Part shown: positions 1 to 10,168 of the stretch, piece after piece
How positions within the stretch are numbered: position 1 is the stretch's first letter
Layout of the letters: each line of letters opens with the position of its first letter
Assembly: GCA_024803745.1 (NCBI GenBank)
Contig: JANJXV010000004.1
Span: forward strand, 49,981,858-50,045,857
DNA: 64,000 nt
Reading direction: 5' to 3'
Origin: Megascapheus bottae
Lineage: Eukaryota > Chordata > Mammalia > Rodentia > Geomyidae
Translations under genes and position numbers: made by a program
Notes under the pieces: generated by a model
Databases searched by the model: none
Told to the model about the DNA's origin: nothing
The model's input: the letters and a program-made list of their open reading frames with translations, nothing else

Positions 1-304
1 AAGCCATATAACGAATGATTGTTGTCCTTAATGTACTATGTTATCTCTCATCTCCTTTTCTGTCCCTTGGATATCTCATTTTGTTACAGTACCTCACTTT
101 GCTATCTGATATATTGAATTTATTTGTATTTGGTTATTTGAAATTTGATAGGGAAGGGAGGAAAACCAAGACAGAGAGGGGCAGTGGGGGGGCAAAGGGT
201 ACCAAGACATGTGAAAAGGTATCAATGTATGTGAATCAATGTACCTTCTATATGGCAAATATCATGTAACCCTTTTATTAATTACAATAAAAATTTTAAA
301 AAAA
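1..304 (+). mobile_element. L1 3' end, younger subfamily (left edge cut by window)
   Basis: This is the terminal part of an L1 3'UTR: a T-rich block, a G-rich purine tract near 151-200, and the terminal motif ending in ATTACAATAAAA plus an A-run. The same order recurs at about a dozen places in the window, which identifies the family. It abuts an older L1 at the A-run, suggesting insertion into that older copy. The 5' limit lies outside the window. Confidence 0.85.
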
Positions 305-950
305 GACTAAACATAGAGCTCCCCTATGACCCAGCAATTTCACTCCTGAGCATTTACCCAAACATCCAGAAATAAGGACCTACTAAATACACTAGAACAA
401 TGATGTTCACTGCAGCAATTTTTTTTATCATAGCAAAGATATGGAATCAACCCAGATGCCTCTCGGTAGGTAAATGGATCAAGAATATATGGTACTTACA
501 CAAAATGGAATTTTATGCTGCCATCAGAAAGAATGGCATTGCCCCATTTGTAAGGAAATGGAAGGACTTGGAAAACCTATGTATATAAGGTTGTATAGGA
601 TTAGAATAAATGAAATTGAACTCTAGGATATGGAAACAAGAGGTTTACCTTGTGTGATTGTTGTTATTAATGTACTATGTTATTTCTCTTCTCATTTTTT
701 GCCCTTATGGGTATTCTCATGATGTTACTGTATCTGACTTTGTTACCTGGTATATTTTATACATGTTTATTTGTTTGTTTGAAATAGGAAAGGGAAGGGG
801 GGAAAACAAGATGATTGGGTGGGATTGGGGGAAGGGAAATGGGTACAAAAACATGAGAAAGGGTATCAATGTGTGAGAAGTAATGCACCTACTACCTAAC
901 AAATGTAACTGTAACCCCTCTATATGTTATCCCGATAGAAAAATTTTTAG
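303..950 (+). mobile_element. L1 3' end, older subfamily, ORF2 C-terminus plus 3'UTR
   Basis: Starts inside the ORF2 C-terminal coding region (TKAIWNQPRC-like and MEFYAA motifs, readable at 400-588) and runs through the 3'UTR. Compared with the copy at 1866-2970 it lacks about 100 bases after position 587, removing the end of ORF2. The 3'UTR belongs to an older subfamily, also seen at 44295-45180 and 50020-50595, which reads GAAACAAGAGGTTTA where younger copies read GAAACAAAAGCCATA. It is a pseudogene fragment. Confidence 0.82.
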
Positions 951-1425
951 AATCACAGAAAAAGAAAACACATTTTTTTTAATTATCTGGTGAAGCAAAG
1001 GCTTCAAAAATCTATTCTGGTTTCACTTCAGTTTGGTTCTAGGTGTTCCTTCTTTAAAATGGACTTAGAACTTAATAAATAGATCTTATTTTTAGTCAGA
1101 GATGGAAAGTATTTTCGTACATACATACGTTCCCTATAAATACAGGCAGAATATTTCTGACATAGTAAATAATTCTAATCAATGACATAAGAAATCTCTG
1201 TGTGTGTATGTGTACATGAATCATCTTAGAAAGATATGAATTCAACCAGTATTTAACTGAGCCTGTCAGAACAAAATGAAACATGAGTTAAAAATATAAA
1301 AAGCACATAGTGGAAGTTTCTTTTAACTTAATATATCCAGTTATCTATTACAATGCAGTTAAAATTATTTCTGTGGTATATTTTGCTTTCTGAAAAATTA
1401 TAATGAAATAAAGAAGTGTCTTCAT
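951..1425. other. Unique AT-rich sequence
   Basis: No recognisable repeat or gene. Open frames on the minus strand are short and show no familiar motif. Confidence 0.5.
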
Positions 1426-1728
1426 TTTTTTGGGCACTATTGGAGTTTGAACTCAGGCCCTTGCACTCACTAGGGAGGTGCTGTTCTGCTGAAGTCACAT
1501 CTTTAGTAAGATTTGAATAGTTATATTTTAGAAAGGTCATCATTTTCTGTCTAGGGCCAACTTCAGACCAAAACCTAGTAGTATAGGATTCTCCTCCTAC
1601 CACAAGAATATGTGAATATACCTGGTTTATTAGTGGCGATGGGGGTCTCATTAACTTTTGAACTGGGATGGCCTCAAAACACAATTCTCTTAATCTTTGC
1701 CTGCAGAGTAGTTACGATTGCCAGTGCA
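1426..1728 (-). repeat. Old B1-containing dimeric SINE, interrupted
   Basis: On the minus strand, 1621-1728 resembles the B1 half (the equivalent of GGCTGAGATCTGAGGAT and TGTAATCCTAGC). Positions 1426-1500 resemble the right half, with the complement of GAGTTCAA near 1445. About 120 bases between them do not match and may be an insertion or extreme divergence. Confidence 0.5.
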
Positions 1729-1865
1729 AGTAACCTATTCCAGCTTCTATTTCAGGTTTTATCATCAAAATTTTAGTGTTATGTTAGGAAAAATTATTTG
1801 GTAGCAAAGGAAAAAGCTTGTATTACATATATTAAAATAAAATTCTTGATAAGATGTAAATATAT

Positions 1866-2970
1866 ATATATCAACAGCTAAAAAAATTGAATCACTCCAA
1901 AACTAATCTCCAAAGAAACAACCATCCCATCAAAAGATGGGCCAAAGACTTAAAGAGAGTCTTCTCTGAAGAAGAAATAAGAATGGCCTATAGACACATG
2001 AAGAAATGCTCAACATCTCTGTTTATAAAAGAAATGCAAATCAAAACAACTCTAAGATTCCACTTCACTCCAGTTAGAATGACCAGGATCAAGAAAACTA
2101 ATAACAACAGATGCTGGAGGGGATGTGGCCAGGAGGGATCACTACTACACTGCTGATGGGAGTGCAAACTTTTTCAACCACTATGGAAAGCAGTGTAGCA
2201 GTTCCTCAAAAGACTAAACATAGAGCTCCCCTATAACCAAGCAATTCCACTACTTGGCAATTACCCAACCATCCAGAAACAAGGGCATACTAAATCCACT
2301 AGCACAACGATGTTCATTGCAGCACTGTTTACCATAGCAAAGATATGGAACCAACCCAGATGTCCCTCAGTAGATGAGTGGATCACCAAGATGTTGTATT
2401 TGTACAAAATGGAATTCTATGCTGTTGTCAGAAAGAATGACATCGCCCCATTTGTAAGGGAAATGGAAAGACTTGGAAAAAATCATATTAAGTGAAGTAA
2501 GCCAGACTCAAAGGAACATAGGCTCAATGGTTTCCCTCATTTGTCATAATCAGTAGAAACCTTGGACTCTTCTAGCAGAGACTTGCAATAGAACAAAACC
2601 TAGATACATAAGGCCATACAGTATGACACTAAATGAAAGGACCTCTAGGATATAGAAACAAAAGCCATATAATGAGTGATTGTTGTCCTTAATGTACTAT
2701 GTTATCCCTCATTTCTTTTGCTGTCCTTTGGTAATCTCATATTGTTGCAGTATTTCACTTTGTTATCTTATATATTGGATGTTTGCGTATTTGGTTATTT
2801 GAAATTGGATAGGAAAGGGGGGAAAACAAGATGAGGGTGGGGGTGGGGGAAAGAGAAATGGGCACCAAGACATGAGATAGTGTATCAATGTATGCGAAGT
2901 AATGCACCCTCCATCTGGCAAATGTAATGTAACCCTTCTATTAATTACAATAAAAATATATGGGAAAAAA
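1866..2970 (+). mobile_element. 5'-truncated L1, ORF2 C-terminus and complete 3'UTR
   Basis: About 1.1 kb of L1 in sense orientation. ORF2 C-terminal coding sequence is readable from 1887 ([37 protein letters not shown]) to about 2495 (IWNQPRCPSVDEW). The 3'UTR follows, with its G-rich tract at 2816-2870 and the terminal ATTACAATAAAAA. It is disabled: a stop replaces the first Trp of the LLHCWWEC motif near 2155, and a single-base insertion near 2460 changes frame after FVR. Its ORF2 start matches the copy at 40540, so the two copies help reconstruct each other's breaks. Confidence 0.9.
1887..2495 (+). pseudogene. L1 ORF2p C-terminal fragment (broken)
   Basis: ORF2p carries endonuclease and reverse transcriptase in intact L1; only the C-terminal segment downstream of reverse transcriptase is left here. 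The reading frame is split into 1887-2156 and 2310-2495 by a stop in the LLHC-WEC motif. A +1 shift near 2460 turns the expected RKWKDLEK into REMERLGK. No endonuclease or polymerase residues are included, so it has no catalytic potential. Confidence 0.85.
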
Positions 2971-4000
2971 CACTCTATTTACGTCAGGATTTATCTGTGT
3001 TTCCTCAAATTAGCAATATGAAGTTAATGTATATTAAGTTATATGATGAAGCAAATACTCTGATTCACCTTTCTACATATGGGAGATACATGCAATAGTG
3101 GTTAAATGACTTATCTACAAGCCGACACAATCAGTTAGGTGAGAAGCAGTTCTTTCAAGTAGTAACTACACAAAGCTCATTACCCAGTAAGCCATTAAAT
3201 AAGATACACTAAAGGCTGCTTGGACTTGTTACAGGACCATAGCTTCCCTCTATCCCATAAAAACTCCAAGTCATAATTCTATGCGAACTCTATTGGGAAA
3301 TACTAGTAGGCAATTATAAACAAGCGACCCTAGTGGCCAAATATGTCTGAACCAGTTTGGGTTATCTCACACAAGGTGGAGCATTTCAGCCACCAATTGT
3401 CTAGAAAGGAATTTCTTAATCCTCAGGGAAAATATATGACTAGTCACGCATGTTATTGTGTAATGGGAAATTAGGGTGTTAACAGGCCCTGCATGTGATT
3501 TAGAAGTCAGAATTGTTTTTAATGTCCCAATTTGTGAGAGAATACAGTGCATTTTAAAATTGGATTTCAGTTACATTTGGAAGTAATGCTAGAATTTTTC
3601 TAAAGAAGGGATTGTTATTTTACCAAGAGAACAAATGGTTGACATTTTAACTCAAGGAATTCGCCAGGACTGGGATTTGGTATTCAGTAACATATAGTAA
3701 AGGAAATGCCAACGTCAACCCATAGTTGTAGATTATTTTGACAACTACAAGTCATTTTCATTCAACAATGCATGGTCAAAAGGCTCAGCATATCTTTGAG
3801 TTGCCTGAATTCAACTGGATGCTGCCATTACCTCACCTAAATAGTGTCGTATGGGTGATAACTTCTGATTTCCCTTGTGTATAGTTTTCTTGCTCTGGAA
3901 TTTTTGGGAAAGTTATATGTGTGCCTTCATGAAATTGTATATCATGATATACACTTAAACATGCTTGCATTTTTTCACATTGGAAAGCAAAAGAAAAATG
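2971..4000. other. Unique AT-rich sequence
   Basis: Nothing recognised in this kilobase; open frames are short and without motif. Confidence 0.5.
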
Positions 4001-4294
4001 GCCATCTGGGCATCAATGGTTTACACCTGTCATCTTTTGCTATTGAACGGCTGAGATCAAGAACACTGTGGTTTTAGGCTGGCTGGGACAGAAAAGTTAA
4101 CTAGATCCTTTCTCAACAAAAGTGGGTCACACCTGCTAAATTAGTATACAAAAAGTCTAAAATTAGCAAACGAGAGGCACAATATAAAAAATAATCAGCA
4201 AAAATCAGGGCTGTGGCATGGCTGAGAAATAATCATGTCTGTCTTAACAAGTATGAAAACCCAACTGATCCCTTAGAACTGACAAAATAAAAAG
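4001..4294 (+). repeat. Old B1-type dimeric SINE
   Basis: The left half keeps the B1 landmarks: CACCTGTCATC, GGCTGAGATCAAG and GGCTGGCTGGGACAG. The right half near 4208-4294 resembles a tRNA-like unit ending in ACTGACAAAATAAAA. It is strongly diverged, so this is an early member. Confidence 0.5.
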
Positions 4295-5164
4295 CCATAC
4301 AATCATAACTCCACAACAATGCATGTACAACATTATTTTATGTCACCTGTGTAAGTTAAAAGTTTTCAACTAAAGAAACATTCCCCAGGTAACTAGTTTG
4401 GAAATAAAATGATAATGTAAATAATAAGAGTATGTCAGTTCCTGAGTTTCTTATGGCAAAATATTCAGAGTGAAAAGCACAAATTAGTTTTCATCTTGTT
4501 GAGGGTTAAACATAACAAGATCTGATTGCATAATTTTAATGGAAATTTGTGCTGCTGCCACATACAGAATATCAAGAGAGATAGAGAAAAGAGCACTATG
4601 CAACAGTTTTGGTGGAACATTTAGAGCTTCATTGGGGTTTGGCATTCTCTCAGTAAATAACACTATGTGAGATATCTCATCGGAGTAAATAATTACCTGC
4701 TGACTATACTGAGCAATTTCTTTTGGTCAAATTTCACTTCTTAAGGGATTCCACCTAAGAGCCAGTGGGAGTTCTCCTGTGAACAAATGAGAGATTTTTT
4801 TTCTTCAGATCAACTCCACTGAGGATCCCAGTAATGTCAGAAAGTGACCCAGTCCTATCTTGGGCATTGCCCTCTAGAAACAAGTCTTGAAAAGCAATGC
4901 TTTTGATTTTTTTTTAACCTAAGAGTGACTTTGTACTCATAAGGCATAAACCAAAATTACAAAGCACATGGCTACAGAAAAGTATAAAGTCCTTCTCATA
5001 AATACAAATTAAGGAAATGCTACACATAGGAAGCCTTTCCATTAATAATTTACTAATTAGAACTCCAGCAGAGCTCGGGTATTTTGGTCCAAGGACAATA
5101 ATTAATTAAACTGTTGTTAAACCTTACTTTTTAAATTGTGGAGGATGTTATATCACTCTGTAAA
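4295..5164. other. Unique sequence
   Basis: No gene or clear repeat seen. Confidence 0.45.
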
Positions 5165-5262
5165 TGGCTATTTATTAAGTACCTACTGTGTGTCATTTAC
5201 CTACAACTGGGCTAAGTACTTCCACTTCCATGATGAGCTTTATTTGATGCATGCTACTGACT
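5165..5262 (-). repeat. MIR fragment
   Basis: TATTTATTAAGTACCTACTG followed by GGGCTAAGTACTT is the antisense of the MIR 3' portion (the CTGTGCTAAGCGCTTTACAT region). It is an ancient tRNA-derived SINE shared by all mammals. Confidence 0.55.
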
Positions 5263-5644
5263 GAACTGTAGTGCTGGGAGCTAGCAACAGGGGTCTCATC
5301 ATTGGGCTTCACTTACATCACTGTTGATTGATGTCTGGCTCTGCTATCCTTAAAGATCTCCTAGGGTAAAAGTGCTACAAACTCATTAACCAATTTTATC
5401 AATGCAAAGTAGTCCCTAATAACCGATGAAGTCATGAGCCAAAATCTGTTTTGTCTAGTTTTATTATCATTAAATTTTTAAATAGCTATACTCTTAATGT
5501 GTCCTCATAATTAGGTGCAGTTTAGTGTATTTTTGCATTTATTCTTTTCAAATTGTTCTTCCTCAAAATGAAAGATGACTTTTTAATTTCCAACACTTAA
5601 TTTGTCGTGGACTAGTAGACTACTCATTTTTTAAAAAATTTCCC
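5263..5644. other. Unique sequence
   Basis: No gene or repeat recognised. Confidence 0.45.
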
Positions 5645-5840
5645 GGGCTGGGAGTTTGGCCTAGTTGTAGAGTGCTTGCCTAACATGCACGAAGACCTGA
5701 GTTCAATTCCTCAGTACCACATACATAGAAAAAAAAGGCCGGAAGTGGTGCTGAGGCTCAAGTGGTTAAGCTCTAGCCTTGAGAAAGTCCAAGGACAGTG
5801 CTCAGGCCCTGAGCTCAAGCCCAGGACTGGAAAAAAAAAA
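5645..5840 (+). repeat. IDL-Geo-like dimeric SINE
   Basis: The left unit starts GGGCTGGGAGTTTGGCC and has an A-box (GCCTAGTTGTAGAGTGC) and a B-box (GTTCAATTCC), like the ID element. The right unit begins near 5739 (GGAAGTGGTGCTGAGGCTC) and ends CAGGACTGG plus an A-tail. It matches the near-consensus copy at 54949 closely and sits between unique flanks. Confidence 0.85.
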
Positions 5841-6195
5841 TCCCTATTTTTTCCCTCTTTTCCTTGCATTAGTTGTTCTTTCTTCCACAGCACAAAAATA
5901 TAGAGATGTTTCTCCCATACTAGGAAGCAAAATATTCCTCACATGAATAAAGGCTTAGTTTTTATCATCATCACTGACTGTCTAAAGTATTACCATCTCA
6001 CCCTTTACATTTCACTTATATTTATTCCTAACTAGATTGGGCCTTCTTTTTCTATCCTCTCCTTAATCTCAGTGACCTGAAAATATTTTTCATTTCTATT
6101 TGGACATCATTTTTATAAGATCCCCAAGTCCTAATGAAAAATGTAAATGTTACTTATCATTGGCACATTACTAAAATGCATTGAATACCTATTAC
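5841..6195. other. Unique sequence
   Basis: No gene or repeat recognised. Confidence 0.45.
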
Positions 6196-6410
6196 TTCTT
6201 TTTTATATATCATTTATTATATTAATAGAAGGGTTACATTATATTCACCAGATAGAAGGTGCATTACTTCACAAACATTGATAACCTTTCTCATGTCTTG
6301 GTCCCCATTTCCCTCCCCATACCTCACCCCTCATCTTGTTCTACCCCCTTCCCTATCCTATTTCAAATAACCAAATAAACATATATACAATATATCAGAT
6401 AACAAGGAAT
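6196..6410 (-). mobile_element. L1 3' end, severely 5'-truncated
   Basis: This is the reverse complement of the younger L1 3'UTR end: the antisense of the ATTACAATAAA end at the left, then the C-rich complement of the G-tract near 6301-6350. Only about 215 bases are present. Confidence 0.85.
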
Positions 6411-7445
6411 GCCTATTTCTTCTGACAGCTACTTGCACTATTATAATTTCTGCTACTTAAAATAGCTAGTATCTCTTTAAAACTTACTTCTTTTTAGGTT
6501 TTATAAATGAGTTCTCATGGTTAAACTTTCTCCATAACCAGTAGATTTGCTTTTCATTCACTTTACAAAACACAGAAGACTAGGCATAGGCCATTATTCT
6601 ACACTTAACATGTCTACCACACACATAATTCCCTTGGAAAATATACCATGCCCTCCAGCACTACGTACACTGAATATCTGGTAAATATCCCAAAGTTTCT
6701 GAATAAAACTGTTTTAACTAACATATGCAATCTACAAATATATGTTAAGTTTTACCATACACATACTATTCCAAATGTATATATACACATATGTGTGTAT
6801 GTCTATAGATATTAGCTTCAAAGATATGTCCAAATTATGCAAATAAATTTATGAGAAAACAAGTGTATATATCTTAACATGCACAATATAGACCTGAATT
6901 GGCTTTGTAAAGATCCTCAAACTCGTCATATTGGAGACATGTGTGCCTTGTAGAGATTCAAGAAAAATGATACGGGCCAAATGGAAATCTGAGAACAAAG
7001 ATCTGAATGGATCAAGTGGTTTTTCACAAAGATCTGGAAGGTAAGTCTTAAAACCATGGGAGTTGAGAATTGACAGCAAATGTTCTCATATGGAATAAGA
7101 AACTATAAACAAGATCAATCAACCACGTACAAAATACAAAATCAATTCCCAAGAATAAAGATAAAATGTATAGGGATTATTGAACCAAGGAAGAAAGTCA
7201 GATTGTCAGGGATCAATGCCCATAGGGAAAACAAAATTAAGACAAGGCCAAATCTGAATAAAAAGTTGTTAAAAACTGGTTGGCAAAGTCACTTAGAAAA
7301 CAGAGATAGAAAGACATAGAGAGAGAAAAAGAGACATACAGATATAATTTTAACTAATTTCTTTTCTGTAGAGAATTAGACTTTTAGCTCTCAAAAAATA
7401 TCCTTCTGAGGTTTTTAAAAGCTAGCAGAGTGGCTTGGAGGCAAA
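6411..7445. other. Unique AT-rich sequence
   Basis: No gene seen. A weak TATA/CATA-rich patch lies at 6776-6810. Confidence 0.45.
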
Positions 7446-7517
<72 letters not shown>

Positions 7518-7518
7518 A
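7446..7518. repeat. (GAAA)n microsatellite
   Basis: About 18 uninterrupted GAAA units, all purine on the plus strand. Confidence 0.97.
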
Positions 7519-8627
7519 GGATTTCTAAATCAATGGACAAAAATGAATCTGTAAGGATGTGTGCTGTTTTATCATCACTGCATAAGTCTATATTTTAAGA
7601 GTAAATACTTTAAGAATATAAGGACATCCAAATGATTATACAGATATCATTGGGAAAGGAAGTGCAAAGCATTTTTTTTAGATTTGAGAATTCTAAAAAA
7701 TGATTCAAGTAAGGAAGGACTTTAGTGGAAGCCAAAGGAAAATTACTTTAATTTGGGGACTGCATTAGATGTCAACCCAGTGAAGATTAATACTGATATA
7801 CTTAATGTATTTAAAATTTGTTTTTTTCCTACAACAAGATGCATTGCAGTATCTCAGCAGGCTAGCAAAGTCAGCAAATGTGAAAAATAAAACATCATCT
7901 TTTTTCTCTTTAAGTGTGAATTGCAAATCCTTGACAACAAACAGGGAGTCAAATTCAACAATAGAAAGAAGGCATTAAACATGATGATCAAGTTTGAATT
8001 ATATAATTGGGGAAGATTAATTTAATGTCTTTATAAAAGTTAACCTAGTATAATAGTTTTCACATAGTCTATAAATCTATGGATGTGAAAATTTTTGTTT
8101 CCTGTTTTTGGTAGATGTTTTCTTGCTATATTGCCGAAATTTGCGGCAAACACCTGGCCTTAAGCAACTTTCCTGCCTTAGTCCCACAGTAGCTGCATGA
8201 TGGCTGTCAACTAGTGGAGATGGCAGAACAGATTTTTGAGGTCTAACAAATATCCTTCTCTGATTCCAAAATACACTCTGTCCTGGGCAACATGTATCAA
8301 CCACACCTCAGTGTGAAAATAATGGTGACAACTCATGTCTAAAACCTAACTAGTTTAACAGTCTTGAATTTCATCATCTTATTAACCTTTTTAGCTATGG
8401 GTAGAGTTCTGGGCATAATCAATTCGATGAAAAATTTGAGATCTAGGTATTTGTAAAAGCAGAACCTAAGTTATTTTCTATCAAAATGAGCAGTTTTGTA
8501 GTACAGTAAATAAGTAATAAATACTTATTCAAAAAAGGGAAATAGTAAAGGACAAACTGAGTAATCCATTACAAGAAAATTCTAACTTCTATCAAGGACT
8601 CATGTTTATTACACGTATCAAGAAAAT
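7519..8627. other. Unique sequence
   Basis: No gene or repeat recognised. The minus-strand frame at 8077-8304 has no familiar motif. Confidence 0.45.
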
Positions 8628-8852
8628 ACCAGAGCTGAACCAGGCACTGGTGAATGTAATCCTAGCTACTTAGAAGGCTGAGATCTGAGAATTTTCTTTG
8701 AAACCAAGCAGGGCAAGAAAATTCTTGAAACTCTTATCTCCAATTAACCACCAAAGAGCCAAAAGTGGAGCGGTGCATCAAATGGAAGGGCCTTGAACAC
8801 AAAAGTTCAGGGACAATCCCAAAGTCCTGAGTTCAAGTCCCAGAAGAAGAAG
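8628..8852 (+). repeat. B1-containing dimeric SINE
   Basis: The B1 half shows TGTAATCCTAGCTACTTAG and GGCTGAGATCTGAGAAT. The right half runs from GCCAAAAGTGGAGC to CCTGAGTTCAAGTCCCAG. A CA-rich tail follows at once, as expected for a microsatellite seeded by a SINE tail. Confidence 0.75.
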
Positions 8853-8911
8853 CGCGCGTGCACACACACACATACACACACACATGCACGCACGTACACA
8901 CACGCACACAA
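8853..8911. repeat. (CA)n-rich microsatellite at SINE tail
   Basis: Interrupted CA repeats, beginning with a GCGCGCGTGCA stretch that is CpG-rich for this region. Confidence 0.9.
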
Positions 8912-9440
8912 AATCATAACATGCAAAACTTTTGTTGATAATATCCTCACTCACTCGCCAAGTTCATAACCTGGACCTATTTTTTACATAACCTGTGAAC
9001 TACAACAGTTTAGGTAGAAATTCTGCCACATAAAACAGAATCCCTTTCTTCCAGTCTCTTGTAATATTTTTCCCACTTTCTTTTGAACCTTTACAATAAG
9101 TACCTCTCACATTTTGAATTTCTGACAACACTCTATTTAGGACTAAGTATCCTCTATGACAATATATTTTCCCAGCGCCACAAGAAAGTCTAAAATTTTT
9201 CTATCACACTCACAATCATTCCTTCAGCTTCTGTCCACCATCCAATTCTAAAACCACTCTGACATTTTAGGTATTTGTTAAGGCAATTCCTCTTTTCCAG
9301 TTACCAAGAACTATTTTAGTTTTACTTTGCTATTTAAGATTAAATTCCAAGGATGCTGGAATCAGATGTGGCAGTTCTTGAAAAACATTCTATAGTTTGT
9401 CCTATCACACTGATAAAGTCAATAAAGGAAACACAGATAT
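8912..9440. other. Unique sequence
   Basis: Nothing recognised. Confidence 0.45.
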
Positions 9441-9550
9441 GAAAAAACTAGAGAGGGGTTAACAATGTATGACAAGAAATGTACTCCTACCTTATGAATG
9501 TAACTGAACCCTCTGAACATAACCTTGAAAATAAAATTAAATTTAAAAAC
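9441..9550 (+). mobile_element. Old L1-related 3' terminus
   Basis: Contains the AAGAAATGTACTC ... AATGTAACTGAACCCTCT ... AAAATAAAATTAAA series. The same series occurs at 16120-16247, 24942-25012, 36300-36392 and 43770-43857. It resembles the 3' end of the older L1s at 950 and 50595 but is more diverged. Confidence 0.5.
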
Positions 9551-9973
9551 AGACACTGACATGCAAAATAATAAAAAGATGCATTTTAATAAACATTTTA
9601 ATAAATTATGAATAGAAATGAACGTCATCAATTACAGCTAATATTATACTTAGTGGTGAGGTTGTGAAAGCTTTTCCTCTAACATTTAAAAAATAAACTA
9701 GAATGTCTATTTTCATTTCTAGGTAAAATATTTCTAGGTAAAAATATATATGAGATTCTAGCCAGTTTAATATACATACACATGCACAGACACACACATA
9801 TGTATGTATATACATACACAAAAACATTATCAGGGAAAAGTATAACTATTTTATAAGACATGATTCGATTTATAGAAAACTTAAGGACTTAACACAAATT
9901 TTGGAATTTTAAAAAATGATCTATGTAAGGTTAAAGACTACAATATCAATAAAGTAGTTTATGTTTCAATATT
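9551..9973. other. Unique sequence with a CA/TA-rich patch
   Basis: An imperfect CA/TA-rich tract lies at 9772-9828. No gene. Confidence 0.5.
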
Positions 9974-10168
9974 CTTATTTTTTGTGGGTCATGGAGCTTG
10001 AACTTGGTCTAGGGACTGTCCCTGAGCTCTTCAGCTCAGGACTACATCCCTAATCATGAGCCAAACTTCACTTTCAATTTTCTAGAGATTAATTGGAGGT
10101 AAGAGTCTCCGTTTGTGTCTGGCCTGGCTTTGAACCATGATCCTTACATCTCAGCCTCCTTATGTTCC
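9974..10168 (-). repeat. B1-containing dimeric SINE
   Basis: Read on the plus strand: GGAGCTTGAACTTGG, GAGCTCTTCAGCTCAGGAC, then AATTGGAGGTAAGAGTCTC and TGGCTTTGAACC ... ATCTCAGCCTCC. This is the standard antisense order of right half then B1 half. The B1 5' end is missing. Confidence 0.75.

Noticed and set aside
7446..7518. Regularly spaced (GAAA)n repeat considered as an array-type element
   Set aside because: A simple tetranucleotide run with no spacers; not CRISPR-like, and the organism is a mammal.
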